Source: a virus
Reading direction: 5' to 3' (one strand)
Virus record (IMG/VR): IMGVR_UViG_3300042541_001668
Span: 1 to 34,775 of that record
DNA length: 34,775 nucleotides
The notes beneath the pieces were generated by a model. It was not told the DNA's origin, searched no databases, and worked only from the letters and a program-made list of their open reading frames with translations. Shown one piece after another: positions 1 to 8,062 of the stretch; the stretch's first letter is position 1; every line of letters starts with the position of its first letter. The position numbers and the translations under genes are program-made.

Positions 1-1
1 C

Positions 2-352
2 ATCGCCCTCGGCGCAGGCACGACCGGCGCGGAGCTGTTTGGGGCGGCGGATGTGCCAGCGGCGAACACGATCCTCGCGAACAACATCGTCACCAAAGCC
101 GACAACTTCACGCTCGCGCAGACCGACGCCGGAACCTACATGCGGCTAACCAAGACCGGCAGCACGCAGACAATCACGCTGCCGACATCAGGCATCTCGG
201 CGGGCGCGGAGTTTCAGTTCTACCGAGCCACGACCGTATCCCTCGCGTTCTCAGGCGGCACTGTCAACGGCACGGCGAACCTCGCGAGCGTCCCGACCAA
301 CGGCGCGTTCGCCCTGAAACACATCGCCAGCGGAACCTACGATTTCATCTGA
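2..352 (+). CDS. Tail fibre / tail structural protein, C-terminal part (cut by window edge)
   Basis: The frame is open from the window edge to a TGA at 350-352, so only the C-terminal ~116 residues are present; an internal GTG at 53 is not needed as a start. The text is low in charge and rich in Gly, Thr and Ala, with GTTGAELFGAADVPAAN followed by a beta-rich stretch around TYMRLTKTGSTQTITLP. That is typical of the distal part of phage tail fibre proteins. The stop overlaps the next ATG by one base, so the two are probably co-translated. Receptor binding is an inference from position and composition; no catalytic motif is seen. Confidence 0.7.
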   Translation: MALGAGTTGAELFGAADVPAANTILANNIVTKADNFTLAQTDAGTYMRLTKTGSTQTITLPTSGISAGAEFQFYRATTVSLAFSGGTVNGTANLASVPTNGAFALKHIASGTYDFI

Positions 353-1131
353 TGTCTTCCCTCTCATCCATCATGGCAGCGAGTCGCAGGCGCGTCGATC
401 CCGACGCCGCCGACTACTTCGCCCGCATCGTGGCGGCAGGCAGCAGCATCAGCGCAGGCAACAAGGCGGCGGTGGACGCCTTCGTTCGAGGATGCAAAAC
501 CGACGGCATCTGGACCGCGATCAAGGCGAGTTGCCTGCTCGCCGGACCGGATGACCTGACCGGGGCGCTGGTGCCTCTGGTGGGGGCGGCTCCGACGAAT
601 GTCGGCGGATTGTTTGTCAGCGGCGATTACAACCGGACGACCGGACTCATCGGAAACGCTTCGACAAAATATCTGAATTCTAACCGAGTCAACAACGCTG
701 ATCCGCAAAATAATCAGCATCTAGCAGTTTATCAAACTGTAGCTACCGCAGGCACCTCGTTTGAAGGATGGATAGGGACGGGCAACGTGACTGCTAGATC
801 CCAGGTTTTCCGAAATTCAGGAACAGGAAACGTAGCTGCATTCTTCCGGTCTAGGAACGACAGCGGAAACTCGATCGCCGCCGCAAGCTCGTCTGTTGGT
901 TTAAAGGGCCTTTCAAGATCAATTAGTAGTTCGATTGATGCGCGAGCTAATGGTTCGGACTACACGCTAAACCATATATCAGCATCTCCAACAAACGCGT
1001 CAATTTCGGTTTTTGGACTAGGGACTTCCGATAAGACTGCATCACGTTTGTCTTTCTACTCCATCGGCGAAAACCTCAACCTTGCGCTCCTCGAAGCCCG
1101 CCTCGCAACCTACATGTCATCCCTGTTCTAA
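352..1131 (+). CDS. Phage tail-associated structural / adhesin-like protein
   Basis: The 259-residue product begins with a helical part (residues ~17-65, [19 protein letters not shown]) that I know from proteins next to tail fibres in many metagenomic phages. The rest is Ser/Thr/Asn-rich and likely beta. Its ATG overlaps the upstream stop (TGATG). DNA from about 660 to 1060 is visibly richer in A and T than both flanks and uses more codons such as AAT, TCT and AGT, as if the middle of the gene had been exchanged. A role in host recognition is inferred from position between fibre genes; no enzyme motif is seen. Confidence 0.6.
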   Translation: MSSLSSIMAASRRRVDPDAADYFARIVAAGSSISAGNKAAVDAFVRGCKTDGIWTAIKASCLLAGPDDLTGALVPLVGAAPTNVGGLFVSGDYNRTTGLIGNASTKYLNSNRVNNADPQNNQHLAVYQTVATAGTSFEGWIGTGNVTARSQVFRNSGTGNVAAFFRSRNDSGNSIAAASSSVGLKGLSRSISSSIDARANGSDYTLNHISASPTNASISVFGLGTSDKTASRLSFYSIGENLNLALLEARLATYMSSLF

Positions 1132-1135
1132 TCCT

Positions 1136-1606
<471 letters not shown>

Positions 1607-1608
1607 CC

Positions 1609-3291
1609 ATGGCCGAAATCACCACTACTCAAACCATGGGCAACAAAACGATCACGACGACGATCAACACGGCGGCAAGGGGGCCGGTTGGACCAGCAGG
1701 GGCGAATGGCACGAACGGAACCAACGGCAGCGATGCCAGCGTTACGGCGGCGAACATTGCAGCCGCGCTGCCAGCAGCAACAGCCGAACAGGAAATTTCA
1801 ATTCGCGAATCAATCAAATCAGCAAATTCAATTCCTGAGCTTTTCGACGATTTCACGATCCGGGCCAACGGCACCGTCTATCAGGACGGAAGCCTGCCGA
1901 TCATCGGCACCGCTTACCAGATGATCGGAGCGCAGGCGACGGCAACGGTGGGCAATACGACCGTCGCGCCGGTCGTGACTGCCGGGGGGTTTACGACCGG
2001 CGAAACCTACATCATCACGACGGTAGGAACTACCAATTTTACTTCGATCGGAGCCTCCGCCAGCACGGTTGGGGTGATCTTCACCGCTACCGGAGCAGGC
2101 ACGGGAACGGGGACGGCGACGCCGTGGGAACCCGCGCTGCTACCGGACACGAACAGCCTTTACTATCTCGACTGCACGCTTGACGGAATCGTTCGGAACT
2201 TCGCTGTCGAATACGCTCACAAAGCGATTTCAGGCGGAACCGGAGTAACGCAAAGTGGCATCGTGCTGGGGATTTCTCAAGCCGGGGTCATTGCGTCCAA
2301 CCTGATCCACATCCGACTCAACCGGAATTCGGTTTACGTTGACACCGGGTCGCCGGGCTCGTTCAATTTCATCTATTCGTGGGCTCCTCCGAGTCGCCTT
2401 GGCCTCACGTCCATGCCGCTCGGTTTGCCAACTGTTAGCCGGATTGAGATCCACGATGACACCCTGCTGATTTACCACGAAGGGCGAACCCACACGATCA
2501 AGCACGCCGACATTGCGAGCTACAACGGGAGCCATGTTTTCGTCGAATGCACGTCGGTCGCGGCGACCATGAACGCGCAAATTGGAGTGCTTCGACTTTG
2601 GGGTAACGCGCCGGATGGGATGTTTCCGCAAGATTCAATTTTTGAATCTATCGTTCACGGCGCGCCTAAATTTCCCGGTCGGGCATGGATCGGCACGACT
2701 GATTTTGCATGGTTAACCGGCAGCACGCCAACGACCGTGGACAACTACGGAGTCGCTACCCCTGGCGCGATGCTGACCAATAAAGGGTATTTCTGCTACC
2801 CTGAAGCAAACACGGCCTTCTATCCTGTCGAGCTTGTCACGACGCCGGTCTCAACGGAAATTTCTTGCGCTGCCGGGACCGATCAAACGCTTTCAAGCAT
2901 GAATATTTTCGACTTTGCGTGGGCTGTCGGGAAGGGGATGGAATACATCATCTACGGGGTGACAGCCGCCAACGCGAACACCAAGCGGATCAAGCTCCGT
3001 AACTTCGCTTTTGGGGACATCGCCGGACTCGGGGCCGGTGTCGTGTTCGATTCGGGGGACTTCACCGACAACGCGAAACCATTCCGGCTTAAAATGAAAA
3101 AGCGGAGACTCACATCTCACGGCCATGTCTGGTTTTTCGAGTGGCAGGTCGGCAGCGGAACGCCTGTGATTTCCCACGCGCTAAACGTTGGATTTGCAGG
3201 ATCAGCCGCGACGCTTTCATTCCTCACTACAGCAACGAGCGCGGGCGATATGAAATTTTACGACGCGCACGGGCGGTTCAATTACTTCTGA
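1609..3291 (+). CDS. Large tail fibre / adhesin protein with collagen-like stretch
   Basis: A 560-residue protein starting two bases after the previous stop. Residues ~25-40 form short Gly-X-Y triplets (GPVGPAGANGTNGTNG), the collagen-like motif often found near the N-terminus of phage fibres where it trimerises. Residues ~120-165 hold a Gly/Thr-rich beta module ending in VIFTATGAGTGTGTA, a unit I know from many phage tail proteins. The remainder looks like a beta-sandwich. It is followed by the lysis genes, so it closes the late structural block. Receptor binding is inferred; the receptor cannot be read from the sequence. Confidence 0.75.
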   Translation: MAEITTTQTMGNKTITTTINTAARGPVGPAGANGTNGTNGSDASVTAANIAAALPAATAEQEISIRESIKSANSIPELFDDFTIRANGTVYQDGSLPIIGTAYQMIGAQATATVGNTTVAPVVTAGGFTTGETYIITTVGTTNFTSIGASASTVGVIFTATGAGTGTGTATPWEPALLPDTNSLYYLDCTLDGIVRNFAVEYAHKAISGGTGVTQSGIVLGISQAGVIASNLIHIRLNRNSVYVDTGSPGSFNFIYSWAPPSRLGLTSMPLGLPTVSRIEIHDDTLLIYHEGRTHTIKHADIASYNGSHVFVECTSVAATMNAQIGVLRLWGNAPDGMFPQDSIFESIVHGAPKFPGRAWIGTTDFAWLTGSTPTTVDNYGVATPGAMLTNKGYFCYPEANTAFYPVELVTTPVSTEISCAAGTDQTLSSMNIFDFAWAVGKGMEYIIYGVTAANANTKRIKLRNFAFGDIAGLGAGVVFDSGDFTDNAKPFRLKMKKRRLTSHGHVWFFEWQVGSGTPVISHALNVGFAGSAATLSFLTTATSAGDMKFYDAHGRFNYF

Positions 3292-3309
3292 CCAATCAAT
3301 CCCCCTATC

Positions 3310-3669
3310 ATGACCGTAGCATCCGTAGCAGAATCAGCCGGGACATCCGAGAGCGTCTTAATCTGGACGCTGATCGGTGGCCACGTCGTCACGCTCGCAA
3401 CTCTCGCAATCAAATCACTGATCGACCAGGCCAACCGAGTGCAAGACCGCCTCGACTCGGAAAGCAAAGCGCGGATTATACTCGCCGAGGGAGCGAAACG
3501 CGAAGAGCGCATCAATGCGAAGATCGACCAGAACACCGCCGTCAACGTCGAGGCAATCAAAGTCGCGAACGGCCACAATGAGAAAATTGTCGCTTTGACT
3601 GAAACGGTGGCGAAGAGCGTGGGCGATGGACTCAGGGACGTTCACGTTACAATCGACCGCGAGAAATGA
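3310..3669 (+). CDS. Holin-like one-TM membrane protein
   Basis: A 119-residue protein with one hydrophobic segment (residues ~16-34, VLIWTLIGGHVVTLATLAI) followed by a long charged helix, residues ~40-110, that looks like a coiled coil. Its stop overlaps the start of the amidase gene (ATGA). A single N-terminal membrane anchor with a cytoplasmic or periplasmic helix directly before an endolysin fits a class III holin or a spanin-like protein. Holins share little sequence, so this rests on topology and neighbourhood. The leader is A/C-rich with no Shine-Dalgarno. Confidence 0.6.
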   Translation: MTVASVAESAGTSESVLIWTLIGGHVVTLATLAIKSLIDQANRVQDRLDSESKARIILAEGAKREERINAKIDQNTAVNVEAIKVANGHNEKIVALTETVAKSVGDGLRDVHVTIDREK

Positions 3670-4319
3670 ACCTCATCGCCGCATTCACCTCTTGGCTGGT
3701 TGGCCGGATCGGGGATGCGGTCTTTCCCAACCACAGAACCATGCCACCGGAATCACTCGTTGCAATCTGCGTCGGACACAGTCGCCACATCAACGGCAAG
3801 CGGGACGGCGGGGCTGTCTCTGCCGGTGGCGTTTCGGAGTGGACGTTCAACCGTGACCTCGCGTTCCAGATCGACCGCATACTGCGCGAAAAGGGCGTGC
3901 AATCGTTCGTGATCGACGACTATCGTGGCAGTGGTTACACCGACTCCATGCGCTGGCTTGCGAGCGAGATCAAGGCCAAGGGGGCGACGGTTGCCATTGA
4001 ATGCCACTTTAATGCAGCCACAGGCACCGCAAAGGGCCATGAGTGGCTTTTTTGGCAAACCTCCAAGGGCGGCAAGGCGCTAGCAACCGCATTGCGCGGG
4101 GCATACGAGGAAGCCTTTCCGCTTTCCGTCAATCGCGGCATTAAAGCCAAGGTCAGCGGCGAGCGAGGCGGGGAGTTTTTGAAGCTAACGCACTGCCCTG
4201 CCGTCATCGCGGAACCATTTTTTGGCGACAACGCGCAGGAATGGCAAACGGCATCCTCCAGCGTTTCCGCGATGGCCGAGGCGATGGCAACCGGCATTTG
4301 CGACTACCTGACCGCTTGA
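3666..4319 (+). CDS. Endolysin: N-acetylmuramoyl-L-alanine amidase (Amidase_3 type)
   Basis: The 217-residue product carries the zinc amidase pattern of the Amidase_3 family. His38 in CVGHS, Glu58 in GVSEW and His114 in IECHFNA are the expected metal ligands, and Glu183 in VIAEPFF is the expected catalytic acid. This enzyme cuts the amide between muramic acid and the peptide stem in peptidoglycan. Residues 1-22 are hydrophobic and amphipathic without a clear signal peptidase site, so export may rely on the holin-like protein encoded just upstream (4-bp ATGA overlap). It is the last rightward gene before a convergent junction. Confidence 0.9.
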   Translation: MNLIAAFTSWLVGRIGDAVFPNHRTMPPESLVAICVGHSRHINGKRDGGAVSAGGVSEWTFNRDLAFQIDRILREKGVQSFVIDDYRGSGYTDSMRWLASEIKAKGATVAIECHFNAATGTAKGHEWLFWQTSKGGKALATALRGAYEEAFPLSVNRGIKAKVSGERGGEFLKLTHCPAVIAEPFFGDNAQEWQTASSSVSAMAEAMATGICDYLTA

Positions 4320-4366
4320 GCCGGAAGCCATCCCTGAAACCTGCGCGTGTCCGTCGCGCCCCGGTG

Positions 4367-4389
4367 GCCCGCCGTGGCTAGCGGCGGGC
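4367..4389. terminator. Convergent hairpin between endolysin and methyltransferase genes
   Basis: A perfect 8-bp inverted repeat GCCCGCCG / CGGCGGGC with a 7-nt loop (TGGCTAG) lies where the rightward lysis genes meet the leftward operon. It overlaps the methyltransferase stop codon. There is no strong T-run on either side, so it may work in both directions but with limited strength. Confidence 0.55.
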
Positions 4390-5187
4390 AAGCGCACGCA
4401 TCAGGATTGAGGGATCACCCGGCGGGCAATGCACGAATCGCGTAGAGGATTCCGTCTCGCTCTTCGAGTTCCCATCCTTCGTCTTCGGCATTACTTGGTC
4501 CGACGCATTCGCATTCGCCGTAGTGTTCCATGTGAACAGCGCACCAAGGCTCGCCGCAGCATTCGCACTCTGACAGGTCGCTTGCGAAGACGATACGAAC
4601 GCACTCCATTGGAGTGCCATCGCTTGCGCTATACCGCTGTATGTGGTTGATCTGATTTTCCATCGGTCGTCTGAAGGTGCGAGCTTGTTTTGTCCGCCGT
4701 CTGTCTGGTTTGCCCATCGAGGCTTGCCGTTGACCATGCGAGGCAGAACGGATTCGGTCGGCAGAAGATTCGGCAGATTCTTCAGCCACAAGCAAGTCGC
4801 CTTGCTCGCATCGTGGCCGAATTGGTGCGGGTGAACGATTTGGTCCGGCTTGCGGATGCGGCTGGAAATGATCGAAACCGGATTCTCCAGCGCGATGTGG
4901 GGAATGTCAGCATCGAGCAATAGACGCACGAAATCTAAGGCGTCTTCGGTGCCTTGCCATCCGCGCCCACGATTGTTCCAGTGGATGCCTGAGACGCTCA
5001 GGAAAGTGCATGGCGGGTGAGCGATCATCAGATCCCACCCCCCCCCAAGAACATCGCGCACATCTCCCTGGTAGTGCGGTCCCGGTGAATCTGTCGGCAG
5101 CAGGTCGCAGGACATCGCGTCGTGACCGAGTGCGATGAAGGCATCGCGAACCGTGCCGGAATACTCGCAGGCGACTAGGATTTTCAT
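4378..5187 (-). CDS. DNA cytosine-5 methyltransferase-like protein
   Basis: The 269-residue product starts at the ATG at 5187, preceded by GGAGG about 13 nt upstream and overlapping the stop of the 58-residue gene (ATGA). It has the cofactor-binding start MKILVACEYSGTVRDAF, a Pro-Pro-Cys catalytic motif (IAHPPCT, Cys60) and an ENPV motif near residue 101. These match the short phage-type m5C methyltransferases. Methylation of phage DNA to resist restriction is the usual role. The family-like body ends near residue 195; residues 196-269 look like translation of the overlapping small gene in another frame. Confidence 0.8.
   Translation of the reverse strand: MKILVACEYSGTVRDAFIALGHDAMSCDLLPTDSPGPHYQGDVRDVLGGGWDLMIAHPPCTFLSVSGIHWNNRGRGWQGTEDALDFVRLLLDADIPHIALENPVSIISSRIRKPDQIVHPHQFGHDASKATCLWLKNLPNLLPTESVLPRMVNGKPRWANQTDGGQNKLAPSDDRWKIRSTTYSGIAQAMALQWSAFVSSSQATCQSANAAASLGALFTWNTTANANASDQVMPKTKDGNSKSETESSTRFVHCPPGDPSILMRALARR
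4415..4663 (-). CDS. Small Cys-rich (zinc-ribbon-like) protein nested in the methyltransferase 3' end
   Basis: An 82-residue ORF read out of frame inside the last third of the methyltransferase gene. It has a cysteine cluster (C33, C35, C36, C41, C51, C53 in SECECCGEPWC and YGECEC) followed by an acidic tail ending in DGILYAIRA, a layout I know from small proteins beside phage methyltransferases. A second ATG lies at 4609. No strong ribosome site is seen, so translation may be coupled to the methyltransferase. Its protein-like composition makes it more convincing than the methyltransferase tail in the same DNA. Confidence 0.65.
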   Translation of the reverse strand: MENQINHIQRYSASDGTPMECVRIVFASDLSECECCGEPWCAVHMEHYGECECVGPSNAEDEGWELEERDGILYAIRALPAG

Positions 5188-5360
5188 GCCGCGAAAAAGT
5201 CCTCCGCTTTGTATCCTTTGCCAAGGAAGGCAACGTGACCGTTGGCGCAGTAGATCCAAAAGTCGCCATCACTTCCCTTGCGGACCGTGTAGCTGGTGGA
5301 TTTCCAGTGGATAGTTGATCCGTTTTCGACTGCGGCCTTGACTTGTTCGATGCTGTTCAT
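5184..5360 (-). CDS. Small conserved-looking phage protein, 58 aa
   Basis: The chosen start is the ATG at 5360; a longer frame to 5498 would overlap the upstream gene. The leader CAACCAACACC is A/C-rich without a Shine-Dalgarno. The product is a compact mix of strands and helix (IHWKSTSYTVRKGSDGDFWIY) ending in a helix EDFFAA. Its stop overlaps the methyltransferase ATG (ATGA), so the two are probably translationally coupled. I do not recognise a function. Confidence 0.7.
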   Translation of the reverse strand: MNSIEQVKAAVENGSTIHWKSTSYTVRKGSDGDFWIYCANGHVAFLGKGYKAEDFFAA

Positions 5361-5419
5361 GGTCGGTGTTGGTTGACGGCGCAAACCTACCGCGCCTGAT
5401 GATTTCCGCAAGAAAAGAA

Positions 5420-5671
5420 TCAAGTTTCTGCGCAATCGTTGGAAGCAGTAGGCATTTTTTCCATCGCCCACTTCAAATAACAGGCCTGATCTAGGCATTC
5501 TTCGTAGGCGTGCTGGAGTCTCGCCCGCAATTCCAGATCGTTTTGCGCGAGCGTCATTCCATACTTGGCGATCCCGATCCGCTGGCGATCCGCGATGTCC
5601 GCGCAGACCTGGGCTTCGATGCCGGTTGGTTCTTCGATGTTCATTGGTTGGTTGGTTGTTAGCTGGTTCAT
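5420..5671 (-). CDS. Conserved phage protein, 83 aa, unknown function
   Basis: The start at 5671 overlaps the HNH gene stop (ATGA); a second ATG at 5644 sits behind AACCAACCAACC and could be the main start. The core contains RQRIGIAKYG and LQHAYEECLDQACYLKWA, a pattern I know from a widespread family of small phage proteins. Its spaced acidic and His/Tyr residues on helices recall all-alpha NTP pyrophosphohydrolases, but that similarity is only suggestive. It is part of the leftward operon with the HNH and methyltransferase genes. Confidence 0.75.
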   Translation of the reverse strand: MNQLTTNQPMNIEEPTGIEAQVCADIADRQRIGIAKYGMTLAQNDLELRARLQHAYEECLDQACYLKWAMEKMPTASNDCAET

Positions 5672-5985
5672 GGGCGATCTAGATGGTCGTTCATGGCTTC
5701 CATCTGAAATCGCGGGTTGCGTTTTCTACGGCGTTTTTTGTGTTCCGGTCGAGTAATTTTAGACTTTTCGTGGAACAATGAATGGCAAGGCCAACAAAGG
5801 CAGGTCAGATCATCGAGGTGTTCCATTTCATTTCCCTTGTTCATGTAGGTCCGATGATGCGCGGTCAGTTGGTTCGCGCTATTGCAGACTTGGCATCGGT
5901 AGCCAGCCCGCTCCTTCACGGCTTTCGCAACCTCTTTCCAGTATGGGCTTTCGAGGTAGTCGTGGTATCGTTCTCGCTTTGTCAT
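5668..5985 (-). CDS. HNH endonuclease
   Basis: The 105-residue product has a helical lead-in (ESPYWKEVAKAVKERAG), then the HNH fold: zinc pairs C31/C34 and C64/C67, the catalytic His pair H43-H44 (LTAHHR), and a final CHSLFHE with H68. The C-terminus is strongly basic (KKRRRKRNP) and should bind DNA. It is the first gene of the lower leftward operon. Possible jobs are nicking during packaging or replication, cutting competing DNA, or pairing with the methyltransferase two genes downstream. Neither pairing nor homing can be shown from sequence alone. Confidence 0.85.
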   Translation of the reverse strand: MTKRERYHDYLESPYWKEVAKAVKERAGYRCQVCNSANQLTAHHRTYMNKGNEMEHLDDLTCLCWPCHSLFHEKSKITRPEHKKRRRKRNPRFQMEAMNDHLDRP

Positions 5986-6380
5986 CGGTGTGTCTAATTA
6001 CAATCAGTTCGCTTCGCTCATTCACCGGATTCCTTCGGAAGGGTTTGAATTCAAAGCCGCCTCTTCAAACGGAAAACTGAGTCAGATTCAGGAACCGTAA
6101 TCGGCCCTTTCGGAATTTCGCTCTTCCTTGCGGAATGGGATGAACCACAACGCGCTCGGGGTGATAGGCGGCAATCAGTGCCCGACGAGCTTCCTAGAAT
6201 CCATGAGGCTTTCGCCCCTTTGCCTCCGAAGGATTGGCGGCGCTTCGCAGCGGGACCGTTCCGATGTCGGAACCCGCTAAAGCTAAGGCCCGATCCGGGT
6301 TGGCTACGGATCGGGCCTTGCGCCGGATTTCTCCGGGAGGTGGGAAGATTCGTCTTAGTGCCAACCGAGACGCCCGACAA
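5986..6380. other. Gene-poor gap with several hairpins
   Basis: About 395 bp between two leftward genes with no convincing ORF; open frames here have unusual composition and no family look. The gap holds a strong inverted repeat at 6287-6317, a second at 6249-6278 (GTTCCGA / TCGGAAC with outer AGCGG / CCGCT), and a short one near 6032-6042. On the minus strand, AT-richer sequence just before 5985 (TGTAAT) could be part of the HNH promoter. A small RNA is possible but not demonstrated. Confidence 0.55.
6287..6317 (-). terminator. Hairpin terminator candidate after the upper leftward operon
   Basis: A perfect 10-bp stem GGCCCGATCC / GGATCGGGCC with an 11-nt loop lies about 64 nt past the stop of the last gene of the leftward operon. 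On the minus strand it is followed by TTAGCTTTAG, a weak T-rich tail. It probably ends transcripts coming from 7575. Confidence 0.6.
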
Positions 6381-6803
6381 CTACCCCGGAAGGCCGATGC
6401 GGTCAAGCGGATTCTTCTCCGCCCACTTGGCGAGCGCATGGGCGATGGCATCCAGCTTCTTGGCAGCAGCGTCCGGGGACAACTGCGCGCCCTCCTTGGC
6501 GCGATGATAGCCTGTAATCGCCCCTTGAAACCTCGGGCTGATTCCAGCGTGCGCGGACCACTCGTTTGTTTCGATGTTGGCGACCAGGCGCATGGTGACG
6601 GTTTTCTCGCGGTAGAAATCCATAAACATTCGCAGATCGTCCATGTCTGCGATCCGGAATGAAACGCAACACTCGTCCTCGTCGGCCCAGTAGTTCGCTT
6701 CGATGCGGCGTTCCAATTCTGGTTCAGTTTTGCCGTTAATCGGCCAAACCTGCGCGGGGTTTGAGGATGAAACGTGAAGGGTGAATTTGATTTCAGGTGT
6801 CAT
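6381..6803 (-). CDS. Hypothetical phage protein, 140 aa
   Basis: The start is taken at 6803 (MTPEIKFTLHVSS); a longer frame to 6833 lies inside the upstream gene, and even this start overlaps that gene by 11 nt. The N-terminal half looks like alternating strands (KFTLHVSSSNPAQVWP, CCVSFRIADMDDLRMF), the C-terminal half is helical (SPDAAAKKLDAIAHALAKWAEKN). It is the last gene of a leftward five-gene operon. I do not recognise its function. Confidence 0.7.
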   Translation of the reverse strand: MTPEIKFTLHVSSSNPAQVWPINGKTEPELERRIEANYWADEDECCVSFRIADMDDLRMFMDFYREKTVTMRLVANIETNEWSAHAGISPRFQGAITGYHRAKEGAQLSPDAAAKKLDAIAHALAKWAEKNPLDRIGLPG

Positions 6804-7008
6804 GGTTTCTTTGTTTGAGTTCGTGTAGTTCAATAAAAATACTGATGGCGTTTTCGCGCTCGGAGTCGAGTTCTTCGCGCAGGATTTTGGCTTCGTGCTT
6901 CCACACCGCCAGCTCGCGTTCCATCGACTCGGCTAAATCGCGGAGCGCGTAGCTCCATTGGCCATTGGATGCCTTGATCGCGGCTTCGGTGCGTGGTGTT
7001 GGCGTCAT
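6793..7008 (-). CDS. Small coiled-coil protein of the 'TPRTDA' type
   Basis: A 71-residue protein beginning MTPTPRTEAAIK and continuing as a charged amphipathic helix (ESMERELAVWKHEAKILREELDSE). The short N-terminal tag followed by a coiled coil recurs in this window at 8059, 13708 and 15515. The start overlaps the upstream stop (ATGA). Function unknown; a helical adaptor is the most one can infer. Confidence 0.75.
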   Translation of the reverse strand: MTPTPRTEAAIKASNGQWSYALRDLAESMERELAVWKHEAKILREELDSERENAISIFIELHELKQRNHDT

Positions 7009-7154
7009 GGCTTGTCGTGCTGTAGCCTAAACATGGCGAGCTGCTCGTCCCATTCGGCAGGGCAAAGGTCGCCAATGTCGTCGAACTGCTTAAACCACCC
7101 CTCAAAGTCGGCAAGCTCCTTGATGCGGTCAAAAATGAATTCGTCTAGGTTCAT
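7005..7154 (-). CDS. Small acidic protein, 49 aa
   Basis: The ATG at 7154 overlaps the stop of the 34-aa gene (ATGA), and its own stop overlaps the next start at 7008. The product is a compact acidic helical protein rich in aromatic residues (DEFIFDRIKELADFEGWFKQF). Tight coupling on both sides supports it as real despite its size. Function unknown. Confidence 0.65.
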   Translation of the reverse strand: MNLDEFIFDRIKELADFEGWFKQFDDIGDLCPAEWDEQLAMFRLQHDKP

Positions 7155-7255
7155 GGTTTCTTGCGTTCGATGTGGTTCATGATTCGGATGATCAGATTGG
7201 CGAGCCGTGGATGGCCGGCCAGGATCACGGCTAGGGATCGGGATAGGTGGCTCAT
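7151..7255 (-). CDS. Tiny coupled ORF, 34 aa
   Basis: Starting MSHLSRSLAVILAGHP and ending IERKKP, this reading frame fits exactly between two neighbours with a 4-bp ATGA overlap at both ends. It is basic and amphipathic, perhaps one or two membrane- or nucleic-acid-binding helices. The double overlap is the main evidence. Confidence 0.55.
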   Translation of the reverse strand: MSHLSRSLAVILAGHPRLANLIIRIMNHIERKKP

Positions 7256-7575
7256 GGCTCGTGCTTAAAATCGACAATTACCCGCGCCATCTGCGCTGCC
7301 GTCTTAACCGGCTTCGCCTTCTTGCCGTTCGCGCCGGCCAGCATTCCGTGCCCGCCACGCCCGTTGTCCCACAGCCACCAGTCAAGCCAGCCGTCCGGGT
7401 CGATGATTTGCACGGCGTCCTCGAATGCGCCCCAGATGGATTCGTGGAGCCTGCCTTCGCTGTCCATGCACCCGGCCTTGATCGCGGCGTTACAGGCATC
7501 GTCTAAGCGATTGTATGAGGCTGTCAGCGTTTCGATGATGCCTTGCCAGTGTTTGATTTGTTCTGTGCGGTTCAT
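7252..7575 (-). CDS. Conserved phage hypothetical protein, 107 aa
   Basis: The first gene of the leftward operon. The helical N-terminus (HWQGIIETLTASYNRLDDA) leads to a Trp- and Asp-rich middle (DPDGWLDWWLWDN) and an end HGMLAGANGKKAKPVKT. I know this layout from small proteins in other phage early regions, without a known activity. Its start at 7575 faces the rightward operon across a 224-bp divergent control region. Confidence 0.75.
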   Translation of the reverse strand: MNRTEQIKHWQGIIETLTASYNRLDDACNAAIKAGCMDSEGRLHESIWGAFEDAVQIIDPDGWLDWWLWDNGRGGHGMLAGANGKKAKPVKTAAQMARVIVDFKHEP

Positions 7576-7799
7576 GCGCCGAACTCGCTACCCCTCCGCC
7601 GGTCCCGCCTCAACAAAAAAGGAGCATCCCGCAAAAATAAACCTGACGAAAAAACTTGCCAGCGGTCCCGCCTTTACGCGCTGTAAGCCTCGCTTGCCGG
7701 TCAAGTTTTTCCCGCTGTATGACACAACTATTTTTGACGCTTTTTCTCGCCAGTCGAGCCGGTCGAGGGGATTGTGCGGCTGTCAACCGACGCAATACC
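7576..7799. promoter_or_regulatory. Divergent early control region
   Basis: No gene is seen between the leftward start at 7575 and the rightward start at 7800. The stretch holds a direct repeat CGGTCCCGCCT (7600-7610 and 7663-7673) and an inverted repeat AAAAACTTG / CAAGTTTTT (7650-7658 and 7702-7710), both plausible regulator sites. TTGACG at about 7734 could be a -35 box for the rightward operon; no good -10 follows. Promoter assignment is by position. Confidence 0.55.
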
Positions 7800-7970
7800 A
7801 TGACACCCACCCAGATCGCCAACCTTGAGGCCGAATACATCCAGCGTGCACGCATGGCCAAAGAGTTCGACGACCACTCCATCGCTGCGGCATGGGAGGC
7901 CGCTGCCTCGCTGCTTATCGAGGCCGCTAGCAAGCCACGCCGCACCCGGCGCAAACTCACCACGCCATGA
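7800..7970 (+). CDS. Small helical protein, 56 aa (start of rightward early operon)
   Basis: The start is the ATG at 7800; an in-frame extension to 7656 would cover the control region and is not supported. The product is a single long helix with a basic end (KPRRTRRKLTTP). It overlaps the next ORF by ATGA. Its motif MTPTQIANLEAEYIQRARM is related in style to the TPRTDA tags. Function unknown; the basic tail could bind nucleic acid. Confidence 0.65.
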   Translation: MTPTQIANLEAEYIQRARMAKEFDDHSIAAAWEAAASLLIEAASKPRRTRRKLTTP

Positions 7971-8062
7971 GCATCCTTGCCGCCGTCTTTGTCTGGGCTG
8001 GTTTGTCCATCCTCGCCCTTGTCGCCTTCAACCTTCTTTCCCGATCCAACTATTACCGATGA
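7967..8062 (+). CDS. Single-pass micro-membrane protein, 31 aa
   Basis: The frame begins MSILAAVFVWAGLSILALVA and ends LLSRSNYYR, giving one hydrophobic segment of about 20 residues with a short basic tail. ATGA overlaps join it to both neighbours. The role is unknown; it may sit in the inner membrane early in infection. Confidence 0.6.
   Translation: MSILAAVFVWAGLSILALVAFNLLSRSNYYR

Noticed and set aside
6051-6380. 109-codon leftward frame and overlapping rightward frames in the 5986-6380 gap
   Set aside because: Composition is Arg/Ser/Pro-rich and unlike any family, and the DNA is better explained by hairpins.
7247-7828. 193-codon rightward frame across the divergent control region
   Set aside because: It runs opposite a coupled leftward gene and through promoter-like sequence; no domain.
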